34,516 bases of DNA. Source: Fibrobacter sp. (lineage in GTDB: Bacteria > Fibrobacterota > Fibrobacteria > Fibrobacterales > Fibrobacteraceae). The DNA lies in contig JAFVTX010000003.1 of NCBI GenBank assembly GCA_017503015.1, positions 1 to 34,516 on the forward strand, given 5' to 3'. Position numbers and translations under genes: made by a program. A model generated the notes under the pieces. That model made no database searches. It saw only the letters and a program-made list of their open reading frames with translations, and was not told the DNA's origin. Position 1 is the stretch's first letter. Every line of letters begins with the position of its first letter. Below are positions 16,963-24,869 of this stretch, one piece after another.

Positions 16963-17967
16963 TCAATAACGGACGACCACAAAGTTCAGGCCCGCTGTCC
17001 AAGACTTGGATGTAGCAGCACCTCCGTTAAAGAACAAACCATCCATGGTAGCGTTGGCAGAAATTCCAACACTCCATTGAGGAGCAACTCTCCATAGCTT
17101 GCCAAATTCAACAGACATAACCATACCGGTTTCGGCAATTTCAAAATCTTCCTCATAGCTGTCATAGTAATCGTATTCCGTGTCAGTTCCGGCAGCTTCA
17201 AATACGATTCCCACACCTGCACCTACAAAGACCCCGTGTATGACACTGTTGGTGTCAGTAGAAAGGAAAAAGTTCGTTCCCGCACCCAGTGTAAAACGGA
17301 GTGCATCCATTTCGTAATCAGCACGGATAATCTGGCGACCGTTGCTGTAACGCCTCACCTTGAAATCCCCCGAAGATACGGCAGAAAGGGACGCATTGAA
17401 AAAGAGGGCCAACCTGTTGGACACAAGGGTTCCAAGCTTCATCGAAATATCCGGACCATATCCGGAATATTCCTTGCGGATAGAATTTCCCTTGTCACCG
17501 ATAATCCAGACACCGTCCTGATTAGGGTCCTTGGTCCGAACGTATTCCTTGAAGGACAAGTCGGCATAGCGAAGTCCCAGTCCAAAAGTCAAGAAAAAAC
17601 TGTTCCTTTCGCGAGCTTCCTTTGCATCGGTCTTTTGGGCTTGTGCCGCCAAAAGTGAGCCTATAGAAACCTGTAATTGCGGACGAGTCTGAGCCGTATC
17701 CACAGGCGCAGCTTCTTCCTTTGCAACAGGAGCCACTTCAACCTTTGCCGTATCGGGAACCGCATCGGCAGTGTCCTGCAAAACAGTATCCTGAACTGGG
17801 GCTGTTTGAGCAACAAGGGCAGAGGAATCGGCCACAGGGGCATTCTCTGCCGCGATGGGTTCGGAGTCCACCCGAACAAACAGGGTGTCAGAAGCAGGAT
17901 TATTTCCTTCATCGGCTGCCAGGGCAGCCACCGCAAAAGCAAGGGGAGCAAAGTAAGCTAATCTCAT
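16963..17967 (-). CDS. Predicted outer-membrane beta-barrel protein with Ala/Pro/Asp-rich linker
   Basis: 334 residues. A signal peptide (MRLAYFAPLAFAVAALA) is followed by a low-complexity Ala/Val/Asp/Thr/Pro linker to about residue 105, then a barrel-like domain of alternating strands (SFFLTFGLGLRYADLSF to the C-terminal FVVVRY). The terminal aromatic-x-aromatic ending fits an outer-membrane barrel. No specific family recognised. It shares an AT-rich divergent promoter with guaA and converges on the UbiA gene, with an 18-base gap. Confidence 0.75.
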   Translation of the reverse strand: MRLAYFAPLAFAVAALAADEGNNPASDTLFVRVDSEPIAAENAPVADSSALVAQTAPVQDTVLQDTADAVPDTAKVEVAPVAKEEAAPVDTAQTRPQLQVSIGSLLAAQAQKTDAKEARERNSFFLTFGLGLRYADLSFKEYVRTKDPNQDGVWIIGDKGNSIRKEYSGYGPDISMKLGTLVSNRLALFFNASLSAVSSGDFKVRRYSNGRQIIRADYEMDALRFTLGAGTNFFLSTDTNSVIHGVFVGAGVGIVFEAAGTDTEYDYYDSYEEDFEIAETGMVMSVEFGKLWRVAPQWSVGISANATMDGLFFNGGAATSKSWTAGLNFVVVRY

Positions 17968-17976
17968 AATGACCTA

Positions 17977-17986
17977 AATATATATT
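17977..17986. promoter_or_regulatory. Overlapping divergent TATATT elements
   Basis: AATATATATT reads as TATATT on both strands: 9 bases before the minus-strand outer-membrane gene and about 70 bases before guaA. It could serve as a pair of overlapping divergent -10 elements. No -35 boxes are obvious. Confidence 0.35.
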
Positions 17987-18012
17987 TTCTAAATTTTATT
18001 TGAAAGAACGGA

Positions 18013-18055
18013 CCTACAGGCCTACAACCTAAAACCTGTAACCTAAAACCTATTT
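18013..18055. repeat. 7-bp-period array abutting the guaA start codon
   Basis: The trinucleotide CCT recurs at 18013, 18021, 18028, 18035, 18042 and 18049: one 8-bp step, then strict 7-bp steps, in units of the type ACCTAAA/ACCTGTA. The array runs to within four bases of the guaA ATG and replaces the usual ribosome-binding region. Confidence 0.85.
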
Positions 18056-19891
18056 ATGAAAAACGTCGATACTATTGCAGTTTTGGACTTTGGCGGGCAG
18101 TACGCCCACCTGATTGCTAACCGCGTGCGCCGCCTGGGCGTGTTTACCGAAATCCACTCCCCCGCCGCTCCCGTCAGTGAGCTCGAAGGCGTGAAGGGAA
18201 TCATCTACAGTGGCGGCCCCAGTAGCGTGTACGCGGCCGACGCCCCGGAATACAATCCTGAAATTCTGAACCTCCCGGTGCCCAAACTCGGCATCTGCTA
18301 CGGTCACCAGCTCATCGCCCAGCAGTTGGGCGGGCACGTGGAACCGGGCAAGGTCAAGGAATACGGCATCGCCGACCTGATTGTGGGCGACGAAAACTGC
18401 CCGATTCTGAAGGGCCTCCCGAAGGCTAGCCCCATGTGGATGAGCCACGGCGACCAGGTGACGAAGCTCCCCGAGGGCTACAGGATTGTGGCCAGCACCA
18501 AGGACTGCGAAATCGCCGCCGTCGCTTTCGATAGCGACAAGCCCGAACGCCAGATTTTCGGCATCCAGTTCCACCCCGAAGTCACGCACAGCAAGTTCGG
18601 CATGAAGTTGCTCGAGAACTTCGTGGACTTCACGGGCGCAAAGAAGACCTGGAACATGAAGAGCTACTTGCCGCTCATCACGGAACGCATCAAGGAACAG
18701 GTCAAGGACCGCAAGGTTTTCCTGCTCGTGAGTGGCGGCGTGGACTCCACCGTGGCATTCGTGCTCCTGAACCGCGTGCTCGGACCGGAAAAGGTCTTGG
18801 GTCTGCACGTGGACAACGGCATGATGCGCCTTGGCGAATCCCAGAAGATTATGGAATTCTTGAAGGCCGAGGGAATGAACAACCTCAAGGTCCGCGACGC
18901 CAGCGAACACTTCCTCGCGAAGCTCAAGGGCGTGACTGCGCCGGAAACCAAGCGCGGCATCATCGGTAAGGAATTCTTGACGGTGAAGGACGAGGAAATG
19001 GCGAAGCTCAACCTCGATCCTAACCAGTGGATGATGGCGCAGGGCACCATCTACCCCGACACCATCGAAAGCGGCGGCACCAAGAACGCCGACAAGATCA
19101 AAACGCACCACAACCGCGTGCAGGAAGTTTTGGACCTCATGGAAAAGGGCCTCGTCTTGGAACCACTCGCCGACCTGTACAAGGACGAAGTCCGTGCCCT
19201 CGGCGAAGAACTCGGCATTCCGCACAACCTCGTGTGGCGTCACCCATTCCCGGGTCCGGGCCTCGGCGTTCGCCTGCTCTGCAGCGAAGGCAAGCTCACC
19301 GACGATATGGTGAAGTTTGAAGACGTGAAGGATACCGCCGGTCAGTCCCTCGCCGACTACCTGAAGGCGAACAACATTGCGGGCCGCCTGCTCCCCATCA
19401 AGAGCGTGGGCGTGCAGGGCGACGGCCGTACTTACGCGCAGCCGTTCCTCATCACCACGACCGGCCTTAGCTGGAAGGATTGCGAAAAGTTCTCCACCGA
19501 ACTTGCCAACCGTTTCAAGGCCATCAACCGCGTCATCTACCAGATTGGCAGCGTGGCCGATGAAGACCCGAAGCTTGTGGAACAGTTCGCCACCCGTGAG
19601 AACTTTGATACGCTCCGCAAGTTCGACAACATCTGCACTGAATTTCTGCAGGCAAACGACCTGTACGAAAAAATCTGGCAGATGCCGGTCGTACTAGTCC
19701 CGCTCCGCACGGCGGGCAAGCCCTGCATCGTGATGCGCCCGGTGAACTCCACCGAAGCCATGACCGCAAACTTCGCCGAAATCGACCAGGGAATGCTGGC
19801 CGGACTCTGGCGCAAGTTCGAAGCAGAAGGTGCAGGCTCGCTGTGGTACGACGTGACCCACAAGCCCCCTGGAACCATTGAGTGGGAATGA
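18056..19891 (+). CDS. guaA: GMP synthase (glutamine-hydrolysing), long form
   Basis: 611 residues against about 510-525 in most bacteria. It aminates XMP to GMP. The class I amidotransferase domain has LGICYGHQL with the nucleophile Cys81, and FHPEVTHS with the catalytic His. The ATP-pyrophosphatase domain has LLVSGGVDSTV near residue 223 and ends at HPFPGPGLGVRLL. The dimerisation part is expanded: one core-like unit (LPIKSVGVQGDGRTY) is followed by ~100 residues and a second (MPVVLVPLRTAGKP), ending GTIEWE. This resembles the long GMP synthases of eukaryotes. All catalytic motifs look intact. Confidence 0.97.
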   Translation: MKNVDTIAVLDFGGQYAHLIANRVRRLGVFTEIHSPAAPVSELEGVKGIIYSGGPSSVYAADAPEYNPEILNLPVPKLGICYGHQLIAQQLGGHVEPGKVKEYGIADLIVGDENCPILKGLPKASPMWMSHGDQVTKLPEGYRIVASTKDCEIAAVAFDSDKPERQIFGIQFHPEVTHSKFGMKLLENFVDFTGAKKTWNMKSYLPLITERIKEQVKDRKVFLLVSGGVDSTVAFVLLNRVLGPEKVLGLHVDNGMMRLGESQKIMEFLKAEGMNNLKVRDASEHFLAKLKGVTAPETKRGIIGKEFLTVKDEEMAKLNLDPNQWMMAQGTIYPDTIESGGTKNADKIKTHHNRVQEVLDLMEKGLVLEPLADLYKDEVRALGEELGIPHNLVWRHPFPGPGLGVRLLCSEGKLTDDMVKFEDVKDTAGQSLADYLKANNIAGRLLPIKSVGVQGDGRTYAQPFLITTTGLSWKDCEKFSTELANRFKAINRVIYQIGSVADEDPKLVEQFATRENFDTLRKFDNICTEFLQANDLYEKIWQMPVVLVPLRTAGKPCIVMRPVNSTEAMTANFAEIDQGMLAGLWRKFEAEGAGSLWYDVTHKPPGTIEWE

Positions 19892-19897
19892 TTTATT

Positions 19898-20314
19898 CTA
19901 GGCTAGGCCTTCGTCGAACCAGCGTTGCAAAATAATGGCAGCAGCGGCACAGTCTATGACCGCCTTGTTGGCCTTTTTCTTTTTAACGCTCCAGTGAGCA
20001 GTCTGTTCCTGGGCCTGCACACTAGAATATGATTCATCCTGTGTATGGATTTTCATGCCAGGAAACCGCAGTTCCAAGTCCTTGATAAAAGCCTCCACCA
20101 CCACGTTCTTGCCGTCCTTGCGGCCATCGGGGTGGTAGGGCATGCCCACTACAAACTCGTCCACCTTGTTCTGCTTTACAAGCTGGTCCAAACGTTCAAA
20201 GAGATTTGTGGTCTTGCAGTCTATCGTCTCGCGCGGGAACGCCATGCGAATCTCGGAATCCCCAAAGGCAATCCCTACACGATGTTCACCGTAATCAATG
20301 GACAGGTAATTCAC
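19898..20314 (-). CDS. YqgF/RuvX-family putative Holliday-junction resolvase or rRNA nuclease
   Basis: 138 residues, the normal family length. RNase H-like fold motifs are LSIDYGEHRVGIAFGD at the start, VVGMPYHPDG near residue 57, DESYSS near residue 92 and VIDCAAAAIILQRWF near the end, giving the acidic residues expected at the active site. E. coli YqgF is needed for 16S rRNA 5' processing, and the family is also annotated as a resolvase. The GTG at 20314 has GGGG six bases upstream and follows the upstream stop by 14 bases. It converges on guaA with only six bases between the two stops, so no separate terminators fit. Confidence 0.88.
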   Translation of the reverse strand: MNYLSIDYGEHRVGIAFGDSEIRMAFPRETIDCKTTNLFERLDQLVKQNKVDEFVVGMPYHPDGRKDGKNVVVEAFIKDLELRFPGMKIHTQDESYSSVQAQEQTAHWSVKKKKANKAVIDCAAAAIILQRWFDEGLA

Positions 20315-20328
20315 GGCAAGCCCCACAA

Positions 20329-22692
20329 TTACTCCGGATAGGCGCAACAGCGGAAACCGATAACGGGAGACTTGTAATAAGCAGAAGCTCCACGATAGGC
20401 CGTGGTCTTGCCCGTCAAGAACACCACTTCGATATGGTCCGGCACGTACTTGAGGCCGTTACTGATGGTCTCGAGCCATTTATCCCCGCCGTTCTTGTAT
20501 TCGGAATAGAGGGCGTAATCTGTACCGATAACCGCACCTGTCGTGTCCTGAACCTTGAAGAACTGCAAGGAATCCTTAAAATCCTTGGTCCGCAAAAGCT
20601 TGTAAAGAGTTCTCGTGGTATCAGCCGCATAAACCGTATCTACCTTGGCGCCTTCACGATACAAGAAAACAGAATCCTTCACATATTCCAGACGGGTAAA
20701 ATAAGGGAACGACCGGTTCGTGCAATAAGCAATTTCTTCCCTTTCCAAACCGTTGAACACTTTATAACTTCCACCCTTCACCACGGCAGCTGAATCTTCG
20801 GAACGGCCCTTTGCCCATTCCTGGAGTTGTCCCGGGAAATCCCTAATGCCCATAGGGTTCACACAACGCGGGTTGCGTAAAGTTATGTCGTTTGCACTAG
20901 CAGAATCATTGGTCGCCACGTTACAATAACTGAACAGGTATTCCGTAGCATCGATTTCATCTTCTTGAAGCACCCCGTAAGAAAGCGTGCCGCCAGAAAG
21001 ACAGACCCGTTCCCAATCTCGTTCATTACAGAGACTCACCTTGAATCCGCTGGCCGTAATCGCTTCGCAGGCTGCCAGGGCTTCGGAGTACAGCACATTG
21101 CTCACGAACTTGCCGGAATCATCCTGGTGTTCAAACCTTTCCATACAGAAAACCGTATCTTTAGAAACAGACACCGGCAGGAACCCGTCTGGGCAAGTCA
21201 CCTGTTTGGCAAGGCTCCCTGGAGACACCGCAATAGTATCAATCAATGCTACGGAGTAATATCCCGACTTATCCTTGGAACGAATCCTTAGAATCAAGGT
21301 ATCCCCAGGAGAAACCCAACGAATAGTGTCCGTCACAAAGGAACCGGTAGAGGCAACCTTCATGGTATCGGCGCTTCTTGTGTACAAGATGGAATAACGG
21401 CCTTCTCCACCCACGTTATCGTAGGTTATCCATTCCTTTGAAGCCGTGTCGTAATAGTCGACTACGTATGAAGCGACCGTATCAAAGCAAATTCCAAATC
21501 CACAGGTATCGGGAATCCACAAAACCGTATCCGCAATAATCCCATGGTTCTTATTCGTTGGATCAAGGCTTCGATTCCAGAAAATCCGCAGGCGGTTGTT
21601 GCTGTCGAGCCGAGCCATTCCCGGGAACAGGGTATCTTCCAGCACGTAGAGCTTTGTAGGCATCAAGGGCGCAATGGAATCGGTAGTCATGAACAGTTGA
21701 TAAGATTCTACCGTGGCCACACCCTCGTTACCGGAGGAATTTCCGCTAGAATCCCAAGACGAGAGCCCGATATTATATTTGGACTGCGCCTTCAGGCCTT
21801 CAAACACCACACGGAAACGGTTCAGGCTATCTGTATCGAAGTCGAATCCTTTACCATCCAACACCACAAAGCGCAAATAGTTCTTCACGTTATTATCGTG
21901 GCTAACTCCGTCCACCCAGACAGAATCATTGTTGGCACGGATTCTGGCGTGACGCTTGTAAAGTACGCCTCCCGTCATATCCTGACCATTGGGCGCATAG
22001 AGGCTGATCTTGACATTGCGCAGGTCCTCGTTCTTGTCCGGAGAATAAAGGACAATGTTGTAGCCCACAATGGGGCCAGAGAGTTCCATGGGCTTGTAAA
22101 AATCCGTCTGGTCCGTAGGCCTATACCACTCAATCAGGGCGCCTGTGGTCCATACGGAATCGTAGAGGCTCACCCGAGACGGCGGCATGTCATCGCCAAA
22201 ATGAATGAACACCCGCTGTACAGCTCCCGGATCGTCATTGTCATCGTATTCGCAATAAAAAGCCACCTGAAGGCTGTCATAGGTATCCCGGAAATCCTTC
22301 ACGTACTCCGTTACGTCAATAGTGTCGTAAAGAGCCTTGGTCCCTTGAGGGTAGTCGAAACTGGCCGTCGCCTTCGAAACCTGGTCCGAAGAAACCGCCT
22401 TGGAAGTGTCGTCCAAAACGGTAGTGTCCACCCACATGTAGATGCGGGCCAAGTTTTCGGTTTCAATGGGGTAACGGAGCCTAATGCGGTAACAGGCAGA
22501 GGTATCGCCTTCGGTAGCACAGGACCGGAGCACGCTCACATCCGAGGCTTCCCTATCGAACAGGAACTCGATAGTACTATCGTCGTCGGAACAGGCCGTC
22601 AAGGAAACGGCAAAAAAAGCCGCCCACATGGTGAGCACAGCCGGCCAAAACAGGGGCCTACGACACAGGTCTTTCAGACCGCAAAACATCAT
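20329..22692 (-). CDS. Large lipoprotein with Fn3-like region and FGE-like C-terminal domain
   Basis: 787 residues. The N-terminus has a long hydrophobic segment ending in the lipobox SLTAC, so it should be lipid-anchored. Residues ~170-490 are beta-rich with Fn3-like strands (PPSRVSLYDSVWTTGALIEWYRP; YNIGLSSWDSSGNSS). From about residue 500 the sequence looks like the formylglycine-generating-enzyme/sulfatase-modifying-factor fold: CPDGFLPVSVSKDTVFCMERFE, then ALAACEAITASGFKVSLCNERDWERVC, NPMGIRDFPGQLQEWAKG and VVKGGSYKV, ending GFRCCAYPE. FGE-like domains often lose activity and serve as lectin-like or scaffold domains, so no enzyme activity is claimed. It lies just upstream of yqgF. Confidence 0.75.
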   Translation of the reverse strand: MMFCGLKDLCRRPLFWPAVLTMWAAFFAVSLTACSDDDSTIEFLFDREASDVSVLRSCATEGDTSACYRIRLRYPIETENLARIYMWVDTTVLDDTSKAVSSDQVSKATASFDYPQGTKALYDTIDVTEYVKDFRDTYDSLQVAFYCEYDDNDDPGAVQRVFIHFGDDMPPSRVSLYDSVWTTGALIEWYRPTDQTDFYKPMELSGPIVGYNIVLYSPDKNEDLRNVKISLYAPNGQDMTGGVLYKRHARIRANNDSVWVDGVSHDNNVKNYLRFVVLDGKGFDFDTDSLNRFRVVFEGLKAQSKYNIGLSSWDSSGNSSGNEGVATVESYQLFMTTDSIAPLMPTKLYVLEDTLFPGMARLDSNNRLRIFWNRSLDPTNKNHGIIADTVLWIPDTCGFGICFDTVASYVVDYYDTASKEWITYDNVGGEGRYSILYTRSADTMKVASTGSFVTDTIRWVSPGDTLILRIRSKDKSGYYSVALIDTIAVSPGSLAKQVTCPDGFLPVSVSKDTVFCMERFEHQDDSGKFVSNVLYSEALAACEAITASGFKVSLCNERDWERVCLSGGTLSYGVLQEDEIDATEYLFSYCNVATNDSASANDITLRNPRCVNPMGIRDFPGQLQEWAKGRSEDSAAVVKGGSYKVFNGLEREEIAYCTNRSFPYFTRLEYVKDSVFLYREGAKVDTVYAADTTRTLYKLLRTKDFKDSLQFFKVQDTTGAVIGTDYALYSEYKNGGDKWLETISNGLKYVPDHIEVVFLTGKTTAYRGASAYYKSPVIGFRCCAYPE

Positions 22693-22700
22693 CTGGTTAC

Positions 22701-22706
22701 AATATA
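22701..22706 (-). promoter_or_regulatory. Possible -10 element (TATATT) before the large lipoprotein gene
   Basis: TATATT on the minus strand, eight bases before the first of two ATG codons (22692, 22689). The 5' leader would be only a few bases. Confidence 0.35.
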
Positions 22707-22750
22707 GAAAAAAGCCCTATTCCAGGACAAACCTACGGTCCGCCACAAAA

Positions 22751-22779
22751 TAAAAACGGCCGCTACAAGAGCGACCGTT
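22751..22779 (-). terminator. Intrinsic terminator after rpmA
   Basis: On the minus strand, downstream of the rpmA stop, AACGGTCGCT pairs with AGCGGCCGTT (10 bp, one G-U) around a five-base loop, followed by a T run. It should end the rplU-rpmA transcript. Confidence 0.8.
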
Positions 22780-22799
22780 CAAATCGAAACAAAATCGAA

Positions 22800-23060
22800 T
22801 TAGGCTTCTTCGGGGTAGACAGAAACCTTCTGACGCTTTGCATCGAGGCGTTCGAACTTCACCTTGCCGTCAACCAGGGAGAACAAGGTGAAATCCTTGC
22901 CCATGCCCACGTTCACGCCACTGTGGAAGTGAGAACCGCGCTGACGAACGATGATGTTGCCAGCCTTGACGGTTTCGCCCGCGTACTTCTTAACACCAAG
23001 ATACTTGGCGTTACTGTCGCGGCCGTTACGTACTGAACCTTGACCTTTCTTATGTGCCAT
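22800..23060 (-). CDS. rpmA: 50S ribosomal protein L27
   Basis: 86 residues with the full L27 sequence pattern: [19 protein letters not shown] at the N-terminus, whose tail reaches the peptidyl-transferase centre, then [22 protein letters not shown] and the [15 protein letters not shown] core. It has no Firmicutes-type cleavable N-terminal extension. The ATG follows the rplU stop by three bases, and GGAGG lies within the last codons of rplU, so the two are translationally linked. Confidence 0.98.
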   Translation of the reverse strand: MAHKKGQGSVRNGRDSNAKYLGVKKYAGETVKAGNIIVRQRGSHFHSGVNVGMGKDFTLFSLVDGKVKFERLDAKRQKVSVYPEEA

Positions 23061-23063
23061 GGA

Positions 23064-23549
23064 TTAAGCCTCCTTAGCCTTGCGCAGAGAGTTCTTCTTG
23101 ACCTTGGCGGGCTTTGCGATACCCTGGGCAATCTTTTCCTTGCGAGTAAGGGGCTTGTTCTGCTCCTTCTGCTTGGCGAGCGCGGCCACGCGAGCGCGGT
23201 TGCGTTCAATCACCTTGGGATCGACCTTTGCGGATTCTGCGCCGGAGCGAAGTTCCGTGACCAGCACCTCGGTATAGCCCTGACGATGACCGTTACGGCG
23301 TTCGTAACGGGTGCGACGCTTCTTCTTGAAAACGATGACGGTGTCATACTTGCCGTGGGCAAGGACTTCCACCTTCACGGAGGCGTCGTTCAGGACAGGG
23401 GTGCCGATTTGCACTTCTTTTCCTGCGAAAAGAAGAACGGACTTGAGCTCCAGTTCGGAACCAACAGCGGCGTCAAGAGTGGGGACCTTGTAGGCCTTGC
23501 CCAGCTCGACTTTATACTGGAAACCACCTGTTTCAACAATAGAATACAT
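23064..23549 (-). CDS. rplU: 50S ribosomal protein L21 with C-terminal extension
   Basis: 161 residues. The first ~103 are standard L21: MYSIVETGGFQYKVELGKAYKV, then VLNDASVKVEVLAHGKYDTVIVFKKKRRTRYERRNGHRQGYTEV at the rRNA-binding end. The remaining ~58 residues are a basic, Lys/Ala-rich, probably helical tail (NRARVAALAKQKEQNKPLTRKEKIAQG) not found in typical bacterial L21. AAAGGA lies seven bases before the ATG. The gene heads the rplU-rpmA operon. Confidence 0.97.
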   Translation of the reverse strand: MYSIVETGGFQYKVELGKAYKVPTLDAAVGSELELKSVLLFAGKEVQIGTPVLNDASVKVEVLAHGKYDTVIVFKKKRRTRYERRNGHRQGYTEVLVTELRSGAESAKVDPKVIERNRARVAALAKQKEQNKPLTRKEKIAQGIAKPAKVKKNSLRKAKEA

Positions 23550-23585
23550 TTTGTAATCCTTTTTGGGTTGCTATTGGAGTCCCAA

Positions 23586-23607
23586 ATTTAGCATAAAACG
23601 GCTAAAT
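23586..23607. promoter_or_regulatory. Inverted repeat in the rplU leader
   Basis: ATTTAGC and GCTAAAT form perfect 7-bp arms around eight bases, 37 bases before the rplU ATG. It may be a leader hairpin or operator for L21/L27 control, or part of the promoter. Weak evidence only. Confidence 0.3.
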
Positions 23608-23676
23608 CGTAAAGGGATAAAGGGTTAAAAACGGCGATTTTTGGATTAAAATCGGGCATTTTTCACCCCGAACCAA

Positions 23677-23780
23677 GGGGGGAAGTCTCCCCCTCGCTCT
23701 CCTTCGTTGGCTCCGTGACAAAGGTCCCTGAGCCCGCCGAAGGGCCGCTACCCCCTCTCCTAAGGGGACACCCCCTAACA
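23677..23780. repeat. GC-rich, hairpin-rich intergenic element, possible dispersed repeat
   Basis: Within the 238-bp gap 23550-23787 between rplU and the radical SAM gene lies a block of short G/C palindromes: AGGGGGGAAGTCTCCCCC at its start, and CTCCTAAGGGGACACCCCC at its end. A very similar hairpin (AGGGGGAAACCTCCCCC) occurs at about 33651-33667 inside tilS. No open frame of interest. It may be a REP/MITE-like element. Confidence 0.45.
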
Positions 23781-23787
23781 CCCCCGA

Positions 23788-24864
23788 TTACGCTCCGGCG
23801 TCTTCCAGTCGTTTCACATGGCAATAAGCCAGTTCTTTGGTCTTTTCATCACGTAAATGCAGGCTGGAGCCTTCGCAGTAGCGCCAGTACTTGCAGGTCT
23901 TGCAGTCGCCAATCTTTGCCCAGCGGCGGTCCCGCATCACCTGGTAGCGGTTCTGCCACACGTCCCAGATATCGTCCTTGTAGATGTTCCCCTGGATGTA
24001 GTCGCCGCGGAGGCTCGGGCATGCCGAAATGCTCCCGTCGCAGAGCACGGAACTGACGTTCACACCGGCGCGGCAGAAGAAAGGGTAATTTCGGGCTTCT
24101 TTCTCGTAGCTCCCGAGGAACCCTTCGCAGCCGTAGTTCACATTGATGACCTTCAGGGACTTCACCTCCCGGATAAAGTCAAAGACTTGCCGGAATTCTT
24201 GGTTGGTCAACTGGAACAGCGGGTTGTCCTTGGCGCGGCCCTTGGGGAACACCGTCGCAATACGCCAGCGCTTCACGCCGATTTTCAGGAGAATTTCGAG
24301 AATCTTCGGCAGTTCCTTCAGGTTCTCCCGGTTCACGCAGGTCATCACGTCGAAAGTGAGCCCTTGGGTGTGAGCGGCCATGTCGATGGCCCGGAGCGCG
24401 TTGTCAAAGCTGGTGGGAGCGCCGCGGAAATGGTTGTGGCTTTCCCGGAGGCCGTCGAGGCTAATGGTAAGCGAGCGGAGCCCGGCGTTCAAAAGTCCCT
24501 TGTAACGCTCTGGCGTCATGGCAAGGCCGTTACTGACCATGCCCCAGGGATAGCCCCGCTTCTTGATTTCTTGCCCGCATTCTTCAAGGTCAGGGCGCAT
24601 CAGGGGCTCGCCGCCGGTAATCACCACAATAAAATGTTTCGGGTCTATGTGTGGGGTAAGCTTGTCCAGAGCCCCCAAAAAATCTTCGCGGGGCATGTCC
24701 GGGATGGCATCCTTCACGCAGTCGCTACCGCAATGCAGACAGTGCAGGTTACAGCGCAGCGTACATTCCCAAAAGAAATAGGTCAGCGGGTGCGCCTTAA
24801 TTTCGTTATGACGGTAAAGACGATAGGCTTCGAGGGCGAGTTTTTTCTTAAAACAAAGATGCAT
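23788..24864 (-). CDS. Radical SAM/SPASM enzyme of an rSAM-lipoprotein system
   Basis: 358 residues. The radical SAM cluster motif CxxxCxxC is at Cys38, Cys42 and Cys45 (LRCNLHCLHCGSDC), followed by VVITGGEPLMRPDLEECG (the GGEP SAM site) and LRSLTISLDGLRESHNHFRG. The C-terminal SPASM part has FFCRAG, VLCDGSISACPSLRGD, IQGNIYKD and CKTCKYWRYCEGSS with a final AYC, enough Cys for auxiliary 4Fe-4S clusters. From memory, it closely resembles the Bacteroidetes radical SAM enzymes encoded next to a small lipoprotein, and lipoprotein genes lie directly upstream here (five-base gap). SPASM enzymes modify peptides or proteins; the substrate is not known. Confidence 0.92.
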   Translation of the reverse strand: MHLCFKKKLALEAYRLYRHNEIKAHPLTYFFWECTLRCNLHCLHCGSDCVKDAIPDMPREDFLGALDKLTPHIDPKHFIVVITGGEPLMRPDLEECGQEIKKRGYPWGMVSNGLAMTPERYKGLLNAGLRSLTISLDGLRESHNHFRGAPTSFDNALRAIDMAAHTQGLTFDVMTCVNRENLKELPKILEILLKIGVKRWRIATVFPKGRAKDNPLFQLTNQEFRQVFDFIREVKSLKVINVNYGCEGFLGSYEKEARNYPFFCRAGVNVSSVLCDGSISACPSLRGDYIQGNIYKDDIWDVWQNRYQVMRDRRWAKIGDCKTCKYWRYCEGSSLHLRDEKTKELAYCHVKRLEDAGA

Positions 24865-24869
24865 GGAAA

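Noticed and set aside
16945-16975. Bidirectional terminator between the UbiA gene and the outer-membrane gene
   Set aside because: Only a 5-bp stem (CCGTT/AACGG) overlapping a coding end, with no T run.
18050-19243. Long minus-strand open frame opposite guaA
   Set aside because: Antisense shadow of guaA; low-complexity His/Val/Leu-rich composition and no motif.
21544-22707. Plus-strand open frame (about 390 codons) opposite the large lipoprotein
   Set aside because: The minus-strand gene has a lipobox and FGE-like motifs; the plus-strand frame shows no signal or domain.
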